A DNA stretch of 64,000 nucleotides from Candidatus Krumholzibacteriia bacterium (lineage in GTDB: Bacteria > Krumholzibacteriota > Krumholzibacteriia > G020349025). Shown here in pieces: positions 1 through 8,971 of this stretch (position 1 is its first letter; the number at the start of each line of letters is the position of its first letter). Under the pieces are notes generated by a model that saw only the letters and a list, made by a program, of their open reading frames with translations, made no database searches and had not been told where the DNA came from. The translations under genes and the position numbers were made by a program. The stretch is from contig DASRJW010000150.1 in the NCBI GenBank assembly GCA_035649275.1, forward strand, positions 5,698 through 69,697, read 5' to 3'.

Positions 1-3000
1 TCCAGAACGCCGCCAAGAGCATCGGCCTCACCACCGCGTACAACACCGACTACGTGGTGAACGGCCTGGCGGTGCGTTTCGCTCAGGTGCCGCAGTGGCT
101 GACCGTGAGCCCGACGAGCGGCCGCATCCACGCCGGTCAGAGCCAGCTGGTGCAGGTGCACTTCGACGCCTCGGGACTCCTGGGCGGCAACTACAGCGGC
201 TCGATCCACGTGCAGAGCAACGATCCCGACGAGAGCGACGTCGCTCTCACCGCCTCGTTGCACGTGATCGGCGCCCCGGACATCGGCGTCACCCCGGCGT
301 CCCTCGCCTTCGGCACGGTGTTCGTCGGTGCTTCGCCGACGCAGAACCTCACCGTCTCGAATCCGGGCACCGATGACCTGGTCATCACCGGCATCACGAG
401 CGACGATGCTTTCGTCACCACGGCGCCCTCGTCGTTCACCTTGCCGCCGCGGTCAGCGCAGCTCGTCACCGTCACCTACCATCCGACCTCGGTGCGGGCG
501 ACGAACGCGACGCTCTCCATCGCCAGCAACGACCCGGACTCGCCGACCACCACGGTGGCGGTGACCGGCGACGCCGTGCCGGCGCCGAGCTTCAGCGTCA
601 ACCCCGAGTCCTTCGACGTGTCCCTGCTCACCAACACGGCCACGACGCAGAACCTGCGGGTGACGAACAGCGGTGGCAGCAACTACGTCTTCACCGCCCA
701 GGCCCTCACCTTCGCCGCTTCGGGCACCGTGGACGTCCAGGGCGACGCGGACAACGTCTTCATCGACAAGGGCATGCAAGACGTGCTCTCGGGGCCCCAG
801 GCCGAACAGTCCGGCGGGCCCGACGTCTTCGGCTACACCTACCAGGACAGCGACGTGCCCGGCGGGCCCACCTTCAGCTGGGTGGACATCCGTGCCGTGG
901 GCACCAACATCCCGATGACCGGGGATGACGTGAACACCGGGCCCTATCCCATCGGGTTCAACTTCCCGTTCTACGGGACCAACTTCAGCAATTTCCGGAT
1001 CTCCACCAACGGCTTCGTGTCGTTCACCAGCACCCTCTCGGCTCTCAGCAACACGACGCTGCCGAACACCGGGAGCGGCGTTCCCGAGAACCTCTTGGCG
1101 GTGTTCTGGGACGACATGAACTTCCTCACCGTGCGCCGGGCTTACTACTACAACGACGGCACCCGCCTGATCATCCAGTACCAGGAAGTGCCGCGTTTCG
1201 GCGACTCGACGCACCCCAACACCTTCGAGATCATCCTCTATCCGACCGGTCAGATCGTGTACCAGTACCTCTCGATCACGGCGACGACGCGGAACAGCCA
1301 CACGATCGGGATGCAGAACGCAGCCAAGACCGACGGCTTGCAGGTGGTCTTCAACAACGCGGCGTACATCCATGACGGCCTGGCGATCCGCTTCCGGCCG
1401 CCGGCTCGCTTCCTGACCGTGACTCCCCCGTCGGGCAGCGTGCCCCCTGGCGGTTTCGTGGATCTCACCGTCGGTTTCAACGCCGCCGGACTCTTCGGCG
1501 GCGACTACCACGGCGCCGTGCGACTCTCCGGCAACGATCCGATCCTGCCGCAACGGGACGTACCGGCCACGCTGCACGTGACGGGTGTGCCGGACTTGGC
1601 CACGACGCCGACCTCCATCGATTTCGGCGACATCTTCGTCGGCTTCCCGGCGCTCCGCCAGCTGACGGTGTTGAACGTCGGCACCGACGACCTCACCGTC
1701 ACCAACATCGTCCCCAGCCATCCGGCTTACGGTGTCGACCAGACGGCCTTCACCATCCCGCCGCTCGGCAGTGCCGTCGTCTTCGTGAGCTTCAGCCCGC
1801 CCGGCCCGGGAGCGGTGCCGGCGACACTGACCATCGCGAGCGACGACCCGGACTCGCCGAACACCGTCGTTCCCCTGGCAGGGAACGGTCTGATCCCGCC
1901 GGACGTGGGCGTGGCGCCGACGTCGCTGGCGGCAACGCTGCCGATCCCCGGGAGCGACAGTCGGACCTTGACGGTGTCGAACACTGGTGGCAGCGAGCTC
2001 AACTTCGTGGCCGGCACCCTCCTCACCGCGAGCGAGGTGACCGTCTACGAGGACCTGCCGCTCGGCAAGGGCGACGTCGACCCGCGCCAGGGCATCCTGG
2101 GCTCCGGTGGACCCGACTTGTTCGGCTACACCTGGAGGGACAGTGACGAACCCAGCGGGCCGATCTTCGACTGGGTGGACATCTCAGGGATCGGCACGCC
2201 GCTTGTTCTGGCGAGCGACGACGAGACGCAGACGGGCATCCTGCTCGGCTTCGACTTCCCGTACTACGGCGGCACGTTCAACAGCGTGAACGTCTGCAGC
2301 AACGGCTGGTTGTCCTTCACCAACACCACCACCGACTTCACCAACGACCCGCTCCCCAACAGCGGGGCGCCGGAGAACATGCTGGCGGCGTTCTGGGACG
2401 ACCTCACTCTCTCCTCGGGCAGGGCCTACAGCTACCGCGACGGCACCCGTTTCATCCTGGCGTACGTCGGGGTGCCGCGGCTCGGCTCGGGCGGTCCCTA
2501 CACCTTCGAGGTGATCCTGTATCCCTCCGGGCGCATCGTGTACCAGTACTTGGAAATGCAGGGCACCCGGCTCAACGAGGCCACCATCGGCATCCAGAAC
2601 GGGGCGCGGAACGACGGCCTCACCGTGGTGCACAACGCCAATTACGTGCACAACAACCTGGCCATCGAGCTCCGCACCATCCCCGACTGGATGGTCGTGA
2701 GTCCATCCTCGGGCACAGTGCCGGCCGGCGGCAGCCTGGATCTCCAGGTGGCGCTGAGCTCGGCCGGTCTCTTCGGCGGCGTCTACAACGGCTCGGTGCG
2801 CATCACCAGCAACGATCCGGATGAAGGCGTCGTCAACGTGCCGGCCGTGTTGACGGCCACCGGCACCACGGACATCGGCGTCGTGCCGGCGAGCCTCGAC
2901 TTCAGCTGGCTGTACGTGAGCCAGTACCGCGATTTGGTGCTGCAGGTGCGCAACGAGGGCAGCGACGTGCTCACCGTGAGCGGCGCCTCGTTCACCAACC

Positions 3001-5141
3001 CGGTGTACGGCCTGGTGGGCGCCACCTTCCCGCTGGTGCTCGGCAACCACGGGGTGGCGAACCTCACGGTGCGCTTCGCACCGACCGGGGAGTGCAACCC
3101 CTGCAGCGGCGAACTGGTGCTCGCCTCGAACGACCCCGACGAGGCCCAGCTCCACGTGCCGCTCACCGGCATCGGGATCATTCCGCCCGAGGCCTCGGTC
3201 GATCCGACCAGCCTGCACGCGGCGACGGCCACGACACTCGGGCCCACGGCGATCCAGAAGACCAAGACGCTGCGCCTCTACAACACCGGCGGCAGCGACC
3301 TGAACTGGAACGCCCAGGCCTTGAGCCTGCTCCCGGCGGCGCTGGACATGACGCCCTCCGCCGAGACCGGAAAGGACCAGCCGGGCCTGCCCGGCGTGGC
3401 GCCGGAGGCTTCCGGCGGACCCGACGCCGCTGGTTATCGCTGGGCGGACAGCGACGATCCGACGCAGTGCCCACCCTTCGACTGGGTGGACATCACCGGC
3501 GTCGGCACGCAGATCCCGTTCACCGGCGACGACCAGAACCAAGGTCCGTTCCCGCTGCCCTTCCCGGTCACCTTCTACGGGAACACCTTCAACTCCTTCC
3601 GTGCGTGCACGAACGGCTGGATCTCGTTCACCAGCACGGTGACCACGTTCAGCAACACGACGCTCCCCAATGCGGGGAGCAGCGTGCCAGAGAACGCGCT
3701 CGCGGCCTTCTGGGACGATCTCACCTTCAGCGCCGCGGGCGATGTCTACTATCACTACGATGGACAGAAGTTCATCATCTCGTACGTGAACGTACCGCGC
3801 CTCACCTCCGGCGGGCCGTACACGTTCCAGATCCTGATCTACCCGAGCGGGACGATCGACTTCCAGTACCTGAACATGCAGGGCACCCGCCTCAACGAGG
3901 CGACCATCGGCATCCAGAACGGGACCAAGGACATCGGCTTGCAGGTCGTCTTCAACGCTGCTTACGTGAAGAACAACCTGCGGATCCGCTTCTCCAACGC
4001 CCCGGGCTGGTTGACCGTGGCACCCACGAGCGGCACCGTGCCCGTCGGCGGTCATGCCGACCTGGCGGTGACCTTCAACGCCACCGGTCTGGCGGACGGC
4101 GACTACTCCGGCGGCGTCCGGATCGCGAGCAACGACCTCACGAACCCGACCCTCGAGGTTCCCGCCTCGATGCACGTCGGGGTCGTGCAGGTGGCGTTCG
4201 ATCTCGATCCGGGCAGCCTGAACCGCAGCTCCAACGGCACCTGGGTGTCGGGATGGATCGAGCCGGGCGGCAGCTACGACCCGCACACCATCCTGAGACC
4301 GTCGGTGCTGCTGCAGCGGACCGTGCCCGTGGCGCCGAACTCGGCGTCGTCGTATGGCGACCCGGACAATGACGGCCTGCTGGAGGTGCAGTACAAGTTC
4401 GATCGCCTGCAGCTGTCGTCGCTCCTGCCCACGGGGAACGCCGTTCCGGTGGAGGTCATCGGCGAGATGGCGGACATCACCTGGTTCGCCGCCATCGACG
4501 AAATCCGCGTTCTCAAGCCGCGGGTCACCACCGTGGCGGGAGGTGGCGAAGGGACGAAGGACCTGACGCCGACCTACCGTGTGGCGGCGGTCGTGCAGCT
4601 CGACTGGGAGGCCCCCGAGGGCTACACCCCCGACTACTACGAGCTCTGGTTCTCCAGCGACGCCGGCGAGAGCTGGAGCCTCGTGGCGGGCAATGTGCAC
4701 TCGCTCCAGTACGACTGGGTGGTTCCCGACGAACTGACCACGGCCGGCTTGCTCGAGCTCGTCGCCATGGACGACAAGGGCGTCATGGGCTCGTGGATCT
4801 CGCCGCAGTTCACCATCACCGACACGCCGACGGACACCGGGCCGCTGGCGCTGCCCACGGAGTACTCCGTGCGTCCCATCGGTGCGAACCCGGTGACAAA
4901 CGGCAAGGCCAGCCTGGAGCTGGCGCTGCCGCAGGACGGCCCCGTCTCGGTGCGGATCTACGACGTGCGCGGCGCGCTGGTGCGCGACCTCGTCACCTCG
5001 CGGCCGTACCCGGCAGGGCGTCACGTCGTCGACTGGGACGCCACCAACCGCGCCGGTGTGCGGGTGAGCTCCGGCGTCTACTTCGTCCACACCCAGGCAG
5101 GTGCCAAGGACCTCAAGGTCCGCCTCACCGTCCTGCGTTAG
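1..5141 (+). CDS. Giant exported repeat protein with FlgD-like C-terminal domain (5' end outside window)
   Basis: The frame is open from the first base, so the gene starts upstream. The visible 1,713 residues alternate two modules. One is an Ig-like choice-of-anchor D/ASH-type module with repeated S-N-D-P-D motifs. The other is a roughly 190-residue nidogen-like module beginning SGGPD and carrying F-x-F-P-F-Y-G, S-x-N-G-x-x-S-F and FWDD motifs. The second module starts near 810, 2103 and 3411, a period of about 1.3 kb, and the tail of a further copy opens the window. The last 90 residues form a FlgD-like Ig domain (VRIYDVRGALV, then SGVYFV) ending LTVLR, as in type IX-like sorting domains. 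No catalytic motif is seen, so a surface or adhesin role is inference. A hairpin terminator follows. Confidence 0.85.
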   Translation, partial: QNAAKSIGLTTAYNTDYVVNGLAVRFAQVPQWLTVSPTSGRIHAGQSQLVQVHFDASGLLGGNYSGSIHVQSNDPDESDVALTASLHVIGAPDIGVTPASLAFGTVFVGASPTQNLTVSNPGTDDLVITGITSDDAFVTTAPSSFTLPPRSAQLVTVTYHPTSVRATNATLSIASNDPDSPTTTVAVTGDAVPAPSFSVNPESFDVSLLTNTATTQNLRVTNSGGSNYVFTAQALTFAASGTVDVQGDADNVFIDKGMQDVLSGPQAEQSGGPDVFGYTYQDSDVPGGPTFSWVDIRAVGTNIPMTGDDVNTGPYPIGFNFPFYGTNFSNFRISTNGFVSFTSTLSALSNTTLPNTGSGVPENLLAVFWDDMNFLTVRRAYYYNDGTRLIIQYQEVPRFGDSTHPNTFEIILYPTGQIVYQYLSITATTRNSHTIGMQNAAKTDGLQVVFNNAAYIHDGLAIRFRPPARFLTVTPPSGSVPPGGFVDLTVGFNAAGLFGGDYHGAVRLSGNDPILPQRDVPATLHVTGVPDLATTPTSIDFGDIFVGFPALRQLTVLNVGTDDLTVTNIVPSHPAYGVDQTAFTIPPLGSAVVFVSFSPPGPGAVPATLTIASDDPDSPNTVVPLAGNGLIPPDVGVAPTSLAATLPIPGSDSRTLTVSNTGGSELNFVAGTLLTASEVTVYEDLPLGKGDVDPRQGILGSGGPDLFGYTWRDSDEPSGPIFDWVDISGIGTPLVLASDDETQTGILLGFDFPYYGGTFNSVNVCSNGWLSFTNTTTDFTNDPLPNSGAPENMLAAFWDDLTLSSGRAYSYRDGTRFILAYVGVPRLGSGGPYTFEVILYPSGRIVYQYLEMQGTRLNEATIGIQNGARNDGLTVVHNANYVHNNLAIELRTIPDWMVVSPSSGTVPAGGSLDLQVALSSAGLFGGVYNGSVRITSNDPDEGVVNVPAVLTATGTTDIGVVPASLDFSWLYVSQYRDLVLQVRNEGSDVLTVSGASFTNPVYGLVGATFPLVLGNHGVANLTVRFAPTGECNPCSGELVLASNDPDEAQLHVPLTGIGIIPPEASVDPTSLHAATATTLGPTAIQKTKTLRLYNTGGSDLNWNAQALSLLPAALDMTPSAETGKDQPGLPGVAPEASGGPDAAGYRWADSDDPTQCPPFDWVDITGVGTQIPFTGDDQNQGPFPLPFPVTFYGNTFNSFRACTNGWISFTSTVTTFSNTTLPNAGSSVPENALAAFWDDLTFSAAGDVYYHYDGQKFIISYVNVPRLTSGGPYTFQILIYPSGTIDFQYLNMQGTRLNEATIGIQNGTKDIGLQVVFNAAYVKNNLRIRFSNAPGWLTVAPTSGTVPVGGHADLAVTFNATGLADGDYSGGVRIASNDLTNPTLEVPASMHVGVVQVAFDLDPGSLNRSSNGTWVSGWIEPGGSYDPHTILRPSVLLQRTVPVAPNSASSYGDPDNDGLLEVQYKFDRLQLSSLLPTGNAVPVEVIGEMADITWFAAIDEIRVLKPRVTTVAGGGEGTKDLTPTYRVAAVVQLDWEAPEGYTPDYYELWFSSDAGESWSLVAGNVHSLQYDWVVPDELTTAGLLELVAMDDKGVMGSWISPQFTITDTPTDTGPLALPTEYSVRPIGANPVTNGKASLELALPQDGPVSVRIYDVRGALVRDLVTSRPYPAGRHVVDWDATNRAGVRVSSGVYFVHTQAGAKDLKVRLTVLR

Positions 5142-5185
5142 CCTGAGCGCCGGGACGCCGCTACGGCGGCGCCCGCGCCGACACT

Positions 5186-5219
5186 CGAAGCCCCGGGGGT
5201 GCGAACTCCCGGGGCTTCG
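5186..5219 (+). terminator. GC-rich hairpin terminator after the giant repeat gene
   Basis: A perfect 12-bp inverted repeat (5186-5197 with 5208-5219, loop of 10) begins 44 bases after the stop codon and is followed by TCTTCGCT. The tail is only partly T-rich, so termination is inferred mainly from stem strength and position. Confidence 0.6.
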
Positions 5220-5224
5220 TCTTC

Positions 5225-5232
5225 GCTATCAT
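5225..5232 (+). promoter_or_regulatory. GCTATCAT box, possible -10 element
   Basis: The box lies in the short gap between the terminator and the DUF2905 gene, about 33 bases before its start. The same GCTATNAT pattern precedes several other genes in this window. No clear -35 was recognised. Confidence 0.35.
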
Positions 5233-5265
5233 CCAGCCGGCGAGTCATTGGGACGGAGGCGCGCG

Positions 5266-5502
5266 GTGAGCATGGACCCACAGCGGGAAATCGGCAGGCT
5301 GCTCCTCGTCGTGGGCCTCCTCCTCGCGGCGCTCGGCGTCCTGCTCTCCCTCGGCTCCAAGCTGCCGTTCCGGCTCGGGCGTCTCCCCGGCGACATCGTC
5401 ATCAAGCGCGACCACTTCACCTTCTTCCTCCCCCTCGCCACCTCGCTCCTGGTGAGCCTCGGGCTCTCTCTCCTCTTCTGGCTCTGGCGGAGAAAGCCCT
5501 AG
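5266..5502 (+). CDS. DUF2905-family small membrane protein
   Basis: Small protein of about 78 residues with two hydrophobic segments. They flank a central K-L-P-F-R-L-G-R-L-P-G-D-I stretch and an F-F-L-P-L-A-T motif, which are hallmarks of the DUF2905 family found across many phyla. Function is unknown; it is expected in the inner membrane. GGAGG at 5255-5259 sits 6 bases from GTG 5266 and 12 from ATG 5272, so GTG was preferred, although ATG is possible and costs two residues. It stands alone, about 100 bases before the nucleotide-sugar dehydrogenase gene on the same strand. Confidence 0.8.
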   Translation: MSMDPQREIGRLLLVVGLLLAALGVLLSLGSKLPFRLGRLPGDIVIKRDHFTFFLPLATSLLVSLGLSLLFWLWRRKP

Positions 5503-5519
5503 AGCCGCCGCCCAACCTG

Positions 5520-5527
5520 GCTATAAT
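5520..5527 (+). promoter_or_regulatory. GCTATAAT box, probable -10 of the UDP-sugar dehydrogenase gene
   Basis: A perfect TATAAT hexamer in the GCTATNAT context, about 78 bases upstream of ATG 5605. No good -35 lies 16-18 bases upstream, so the call rests on the -10 match and position. Confidence 0.45.
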
Positions 5528-5604
5528 GGCCCGGTTTCATGCCTTCCGCCGGCGCGCCCGCGCTCGAACCTCTGCGGCCGCGGTGGGAACAGGAGGAAGC
5601 GCCG

Positions 5605-6870
5605 ATGGAATCCCTGCAGGGCCGCACCGTCTGCGTCGTCGGGCTCGGCTACGTGGGCCTGCCGCTCGCCGTCGAGTTCGCCCGGTTGCACCGCGTCATC
5701 GGCCTGGACATCGACAAGGCGAAGATCGACGAGCTGCAGCGCGGCCACGACCGCATGCGCGAGGTGGAACCCGCCACCTTGCAGTCCGTTTCCATTGTCT
5801 ACACCTCCGACCCGGCGCAGATCCGGGAAGCGGAGTTCGTCATCGTCTGCGTGCCCACGCCCATCGACGCGCACAACAATCCCGACCTGACGCTCGTCTG
5901 CGAAGCGAGCAGCATGGTGGGGAAGCATCTCGGCCCGGGCAGCACGGTGATCTACGAATCCACCGTCTACCCCGGCGTCACCGAGGACATCTGCCTGCGC
6001 ATCCTGGAGCGGGAGTCCGGGCGGCGCTGCCCGGGGGACTTCGCCATCGGCTACAGCCCGGAGCGGGTCAACCCGGGCGACCGGGATCACACCATCCCGA
6101 ACATCGTCAAAATCGTCTCCGGCTGCGACGGGCCGACCACGGAGCGCGTCGCCGCCCTCTACTCCGGTATCGTCCGCGCCGGCGTGCACCGGGCGCCGAA
6201 CATCCGCACCGCCGAAGCGGCGAAGGTCATCGAGAACGTGCAGCGCGACCTGAACATCGCCCTGGTCAACGAGCTCGCCATGATCTTCGAGCGCATGGGC
6301 ATCCGCACCCGCGACGTCGTCGAGGCCGCCGGCACCAAGTGGAACTTCCACAAGTACACGCCGGGTCTCGTGGGCGGGCACTGCATCGGCGTCGATCCCT
6401 ACTACTTGACGCACAAGGCGCAAGAGCTCGGCTACCACCCGGAAATCATCCTCGCCGGCCGGCGTCTGAACGACAACATGCACCGTTACGTGGTGGCACG
6501 CTTGGTGCGCGAGCTGAACAAGAAGGGCGTGGCTTCCGCTCATGCCACCGTTCTCGTCCTCGGCCTCACCTTCAAGGAGAACTGCTCCGACGATCGCAAC
6601 AGCCGCGCCCGGCATCTCATCCGCGAGCTCGAGACCTACGGCTACAAGGTTCTCGGCTGCGATCCCTGGCTCGCCGACGCGCGCATCCGCCAGCGCTTCG
6701 GAGTCGAGCCGGTGAGCCTGGCGGAAGCCAAGGCGCGCCTCGCCGCCCGGGCCGTGCAGGGCGTGGTCGTCGCCGCGCCGCACCACGAGTTCCGGGACCT
6801 GGCGCTCGATACCGCCGCTGTCGTCATCGACATCAAGGGCGGGTTACCGGGGAATTACGATTCTCTCTGA
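5605..6870 (+). CDS. tviB: UDP-N-acetyl-hexosamine dehydrogenase (nucleotide sugar dehydrogenase, TviB/VipA type)
   Basis: Cytosolic NAD-dependent enzyme that oxidises C6 of a UDP-N-acetylhexosamine to the uronic acid, feeding capsule or surface polysaccharide synthesis. The 421 residues show an N-terminal Rossmann motif (VGLGYVGLPLAVEFA, about 9-23), CVPTPID, STVYPGVTE, GYSPERVNPGD and the catalytic cysteine in GGHCIGVDPYYL (Cys260). The C-terminal UDP-binding domain carries GLTFKENCSDDRNS. Length is usual for the family. AGGAGG at 5591-5596 is 8 bases before ATG 5605. The exact substrate (GlcNAc, GalNAc or ManNAc) cannot be fixed from sequence. No polysaccharide gene lies beside it. Its 3' end overlaps the convergent uridine phosphorylase gene by 16 bases. 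Confidence 0.9.
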   Translation: MESLQGRTVCVVGLGYVGLPLAVEFARLHRVIGLDIDKAKIDELQRGHDRMREVEPATLQSVSIVYTSDPAQIREAEFVIVCVPTPIDAHNNPDLTLVCEASSMVGKHLGPGSTVIYESTVYPGVTEDICLRILERESGRRCPGDFAIGYSPERVNPGDRDHTIPNIVKIVSGCDGPTTERVAALYSGIVRAGVHRAPNIRTAEAAKVIENVQRDLNIALVNELAMIFERMGIRTRDVVEAAGTKWNFHKYTPGLVGGHCIGVDPYYLTHKAQELGYHPEIILAGRRLNDNMHRYVVARLVRELNKKGVASAHATVLVLGLTFKENCSDDRNSRARHLIRELETYGYKVLGCDPWLADARIRQRFGVEPVSLAEAKARLAARAVQGVVVAAPHHEFRDLALDTAAVVIDIKGGLPGNYDSL

Positions 6871-7610
6871 GCTTCGATGAGCCGGCGCACGGCGTCCACC
6901 GCGATCTGGATGACCCGGTCGAGGCCGGCCTCGAACTCCGGGCCTCCTTGCAGCCTCTCGCCTTGGGCGCCGTACTCCTCGCGGAGAGCGAGGATGCAGC
7001 CGGTGCGGATGCCGCACAGGCGCCCGACGACGAAGAGCGTCGCCGCTTCCATCTCCACCGAGAGCACGCCGGCACGTTGCAGCAGCGCGCCCCGCTCCGC
7101 CGCCGCTTCGCCCTTCCAGCGCCCGGCATAGTAGGCGTCGGAAGATTCGACCAAGCCGAGATGGGTGCGCTGGCCGCTCGCCGCCGCCGCTTGGCGCAAG
7201 GCCTGGACGACGTCGAAATCGGCGACGGCGGGATATCCGGCTTCGATGTAGGCGTGCGAAGCACCTTCGCTGCGTAGCGCGGCGGTGGCGATGATGGCGT
7301 CGCCGCGCCGCGGCCCAGGACCGACGGCGCCGGTGGTGCCGACGCGGAGGATGGTGTGGACGCCGGCGCTGCGCAGCTCTTCCACCGCGATGGCGACCGC
7401 AGGGCCGCCCATGCCGGACGACATCACCGACACCGGCGTGCCATCCAGCGTCCCGGTCACCGTGCGGTACTCGCGGTTCTCCGCCACCCGGCGCGGCTCT
7501 TTCAGGTGGCGGGCGATGCGGTCCACGCGCTCCCGGTCGCCGGGCAGGAGCACGTAGCCCCCGACCTCGCCGGGCTGCACGCGGATGTGATAGCGGGGAT
7601 CCTCAGGCAT
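6855..7610 (-). CDS. udp: Uridine phosphorylase-like nucleoside phosphorylase
   Basis: PNP/UDP phosphorylase family 1, cytosolic. It splits a nucleoside with phosphate into base and (deoxy)ribose-1-phosphate. The 251 residues contain LPGDRERV (about 22-29), GMGGPA, the phosphate/ribose-site GTTGAVGPG and EMEAATLF, the usual family order and length. Uridine phosphorylase is the best guess, but purine specificity cannot be excluded. It is the last gene of a minus-strand string with thyA, folA, a merR-type gene and erpA (gap to erpA 53 bases), so a pyrimidine-salvage role fits the neighbours. No clear ribosome-binding site precedes the ATG. It overlaps the convergent tviB by 16 bases. Confidence 0.85.
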   Translation of the reverse strand: MPEDPRYHIRVQPGEVGGYVLLPGDRERVDRIARHLKEPRRVAENREYRTVTGTLDGTPVSVMSSGMGGPAVAIAVEELRSAGVHTILRVGTTGAVGPGPRRGDAIIATAALRSEGASHAYIEAGYPAVADFDVVQALRQAAAASGQRTHLGLVESSDAYYAGRWKGEAAAERGALLQRAGVLSVEMEAATLFVVGRLCGIRTGCILALREEYGAQGERLQGGPEFEAGLDRVIQIAVDAVRRLIEAQRES

Positions 7611-7663
7611 AGGGCGCCCAGTGTGCCCGAGCCCGGCGACGGGTCAACGTCGCCGGGGCGGCG

Positions 7664-7987
7664 TCACACGGAGAAAGACTTGCCGCAGCCGCAGCTGCCC
7701 GTGGCGTTGGGGTTGGAGAAGCGGAAGCCCGCGCCGGTGAGGCTCTCGGTGTAGTCGACCTGCAGGCCCGCGAGATACACCGCGCTCATCGGATCGATGA
7801 TGACCTCGACGTCGTCCTGCGCCACCACCGCATCCTCATCGTGTTTGTCGTCGAAGCCGAAGGTGTACTGGAAGCCGGCGCAGCCGCCGCCCTGCACGAA
7901 GAGCCGCAGCGCTTTCCCCTGCGCCTCGGGCTCGCTCTGCAGGATGTTCTTGATGCGGCCGACCGCTCGTTCCGTGAGGGTGATCAT
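7664..7987 (-). CDS. erpA: Iron-sulfur cluster insertion protein (A-type carrier, ErpA/HesB family)
   Basis: A-type Fe-S carrier of 107 residues that passes clusters to apo-proteins in the cytosol. The three conserved cysteines are in GGGCAGFQY (about residue 36) and the C-terminal CGCGKSF. The segment Y-x-F-G-F-D and the acidic D-P-M-S stretch are also typical. GGAG lies just before the ATG. It follows the MerR-type regulator gene by 31 bases on the same strand, so cotranscription is likely. The window also encodes Fe-S enzymes (SdhB, PreT, PreA) that could be clients; that is inference. Confidence 0.92.
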   Translation of the reverse strand: MITLTERAVGRIKNILQSEPEAQGKALRLFVQGGGCAGFQYTFGFDDKHDEDAVVAQDDVEVIIDPMSAVYLAGLQVDYTESLTGAGFRFSNPNATGSCGCGKSFSV

Positions 7988-8018
7988 GGTTCTCCGTCTC
8001 CTTCGCGTCCCTTGCTCT

Positions 8019-8438
8019 TCAGTGACCCTCGACCGCCAGCCGTCGCGCTCCCGGGGCCTCGACCGGCTGGTAGTGGCCGCAGTCCTTGCATGCTTCCGGG
8101 GCCTGGCCGTCGAACAAGCGCTCCACCGCCGCGGCAGCCCGGGCGCAGTCGAACTTGCCCGGGCTCACGTCGAGCCGCGTGCGCCGGGCGCAACCCCGCA
8201 GGGCCCAACAGGGCAGGTAGTTCATGAAGGCCCGAATCCCCGCCAGGCTGACGCCGCCCTCGTGATTGATCTCCCGGATGCACCCCAACCAGCGCAGGTC
8301 GTCCTCGGTGTAGCGCCGCTGCTGGCCGCGCCGCTGGGGTACGAGCAGGCCCAGGCGCTCGTAGAGCATGAGGGTGCGCGGGTGCAGGCCCGCCCGTCTC
8401 GAGGCCTCGGCAATCCGAAAGGGCGCCACCGTTTCCAT
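8019..8438 (-). CDS. MerR-family regulator with cysteine-rich C-terminus
   Basis: 139-residue DNA-binding protein. The N-terminal MerR winged helix is clear (IAEASRRAG, then YERLGLL, then RRYTEDDLRWLGCI, about residues 8-53), closest in style to HspR-like members. The C-terminal half carries cysteines in LPCW, GCAR, FDCA and CKDCGHY, which could hold a metal or Fe-S cluster; this is inference. It sits between folA and erpA on the same strand with gaps of 32 and 31 bases, so it may control, or be controlled with, Fe-S assembly or the thymidylate genes. The effector is unknown. Confidence 0.8.
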   Translation of the reverse strand: METVAPFRIAEASRRAGLHPRTLMLYERLGLLVPQRRGQQRRYTEDDLRWLGCIREINHEGGVSLAGIRAFMNYLPCWALRGCARRTRLDVSPGKFDCARAAAAVERLFDGQAPEACKDCGHYQPVEAPGARRLAVEGH

Positions 8439-8470
8439 GCTCCCAAGCTACGACCTGACAACGTCCACTG

Positions 8471-8968
8471 TCAACTTCCAGGCGCCTGCCGCTCCAGAAC
8501 GAGGAAGGTGCAAGCGTGGGGATTCTCGGCATCCGCCGGCTGTTCGCTGCGCTCCACCTCACGCCATTCCTCCGGGACGAGCGCCGGGAAGTGGGTATCC
8601 CCGGGCAATGGCGCCTGCACGAGGGTGAGGTAGATGCGCTCGGCCTGGGGCAGGAACGCCGCGTACACCTCGGCGCCGCCGATGACGAAGATGGCCGCGG
8701 CAGTCCGCGCCAGCTCCAGCGCCTCCTCGGCGCTGTGCGCCACCCGGCAACCCGGAGCGGCGAAATCGCGCTGCCGGGTGAGGACGATGTTGTCGCGCCC
8801 GACGAGGGGCTTGCCGATGGAGGCGAAAGTGCGCCGCCCCATGATCACCGCGTGCCCGAGCGTGAGACGCTTGAAGCGGCGCAAGTCCGCCGGCAGCCGC
8901 CAAGGCAAGGTGCCGTCGCGGCCGATGACCCGGTCCGGCGTCATGGCGACGATGAGGGCGAGGCGCAT
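8471..8968 (-). CDS. folA: Dihydrofolate reductase
   Basis: NADPH-dependent reduction of dihydrofolate to tetrahydrofolate, regenerating the cofactor consumed by thymidylate synthase. The 165 residues begin LALIVAMTPDRVIGRDGTLPW and continue with MGRRTFASIG, NIVLTRQ and the IFVIGGAEVY cofactor-site segment, all in canonical order. An acidic residue for substrate binding lies in the PADLRRF region. It starts 3 bases after the thyA stop, a classic thyA-folA pair with likely translational coupling. Confidence 0.95.
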   Translation of the reverse strand: MRLALIVAMTPDRVIGRDGTLPWRLPADLRRFKRLTLGHAVIMGRRTFASIGKPLVGRDNIVLTRQRDFAAPGCRVAHSAEEALELARTAAAIFVIGGAEVYAAFLPQAERIYLTLVQAPLPGDTHFPALVPEEWREVERSEQPADAENPHACTFLVLERQAPGS

Positions 8969-8971
8969 GCT

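Noticed and set aside
2184-5090. 968-codon open frame on the minus strand inside the giant repeat gene
   Set aside because: It is antisense to a clearly coding frame with strong domain content. Its translation is His/Arg/Val/Glu-rich with no motif, the usual shadow in a GC-rich gene.
7984-8562. 192-codon frame overlapping the MerR-type gene
   Set aside because: It shares the region with the recognisable MerR gene in another frame, is Arg/Gly/Ala-rich and lacks any motif.
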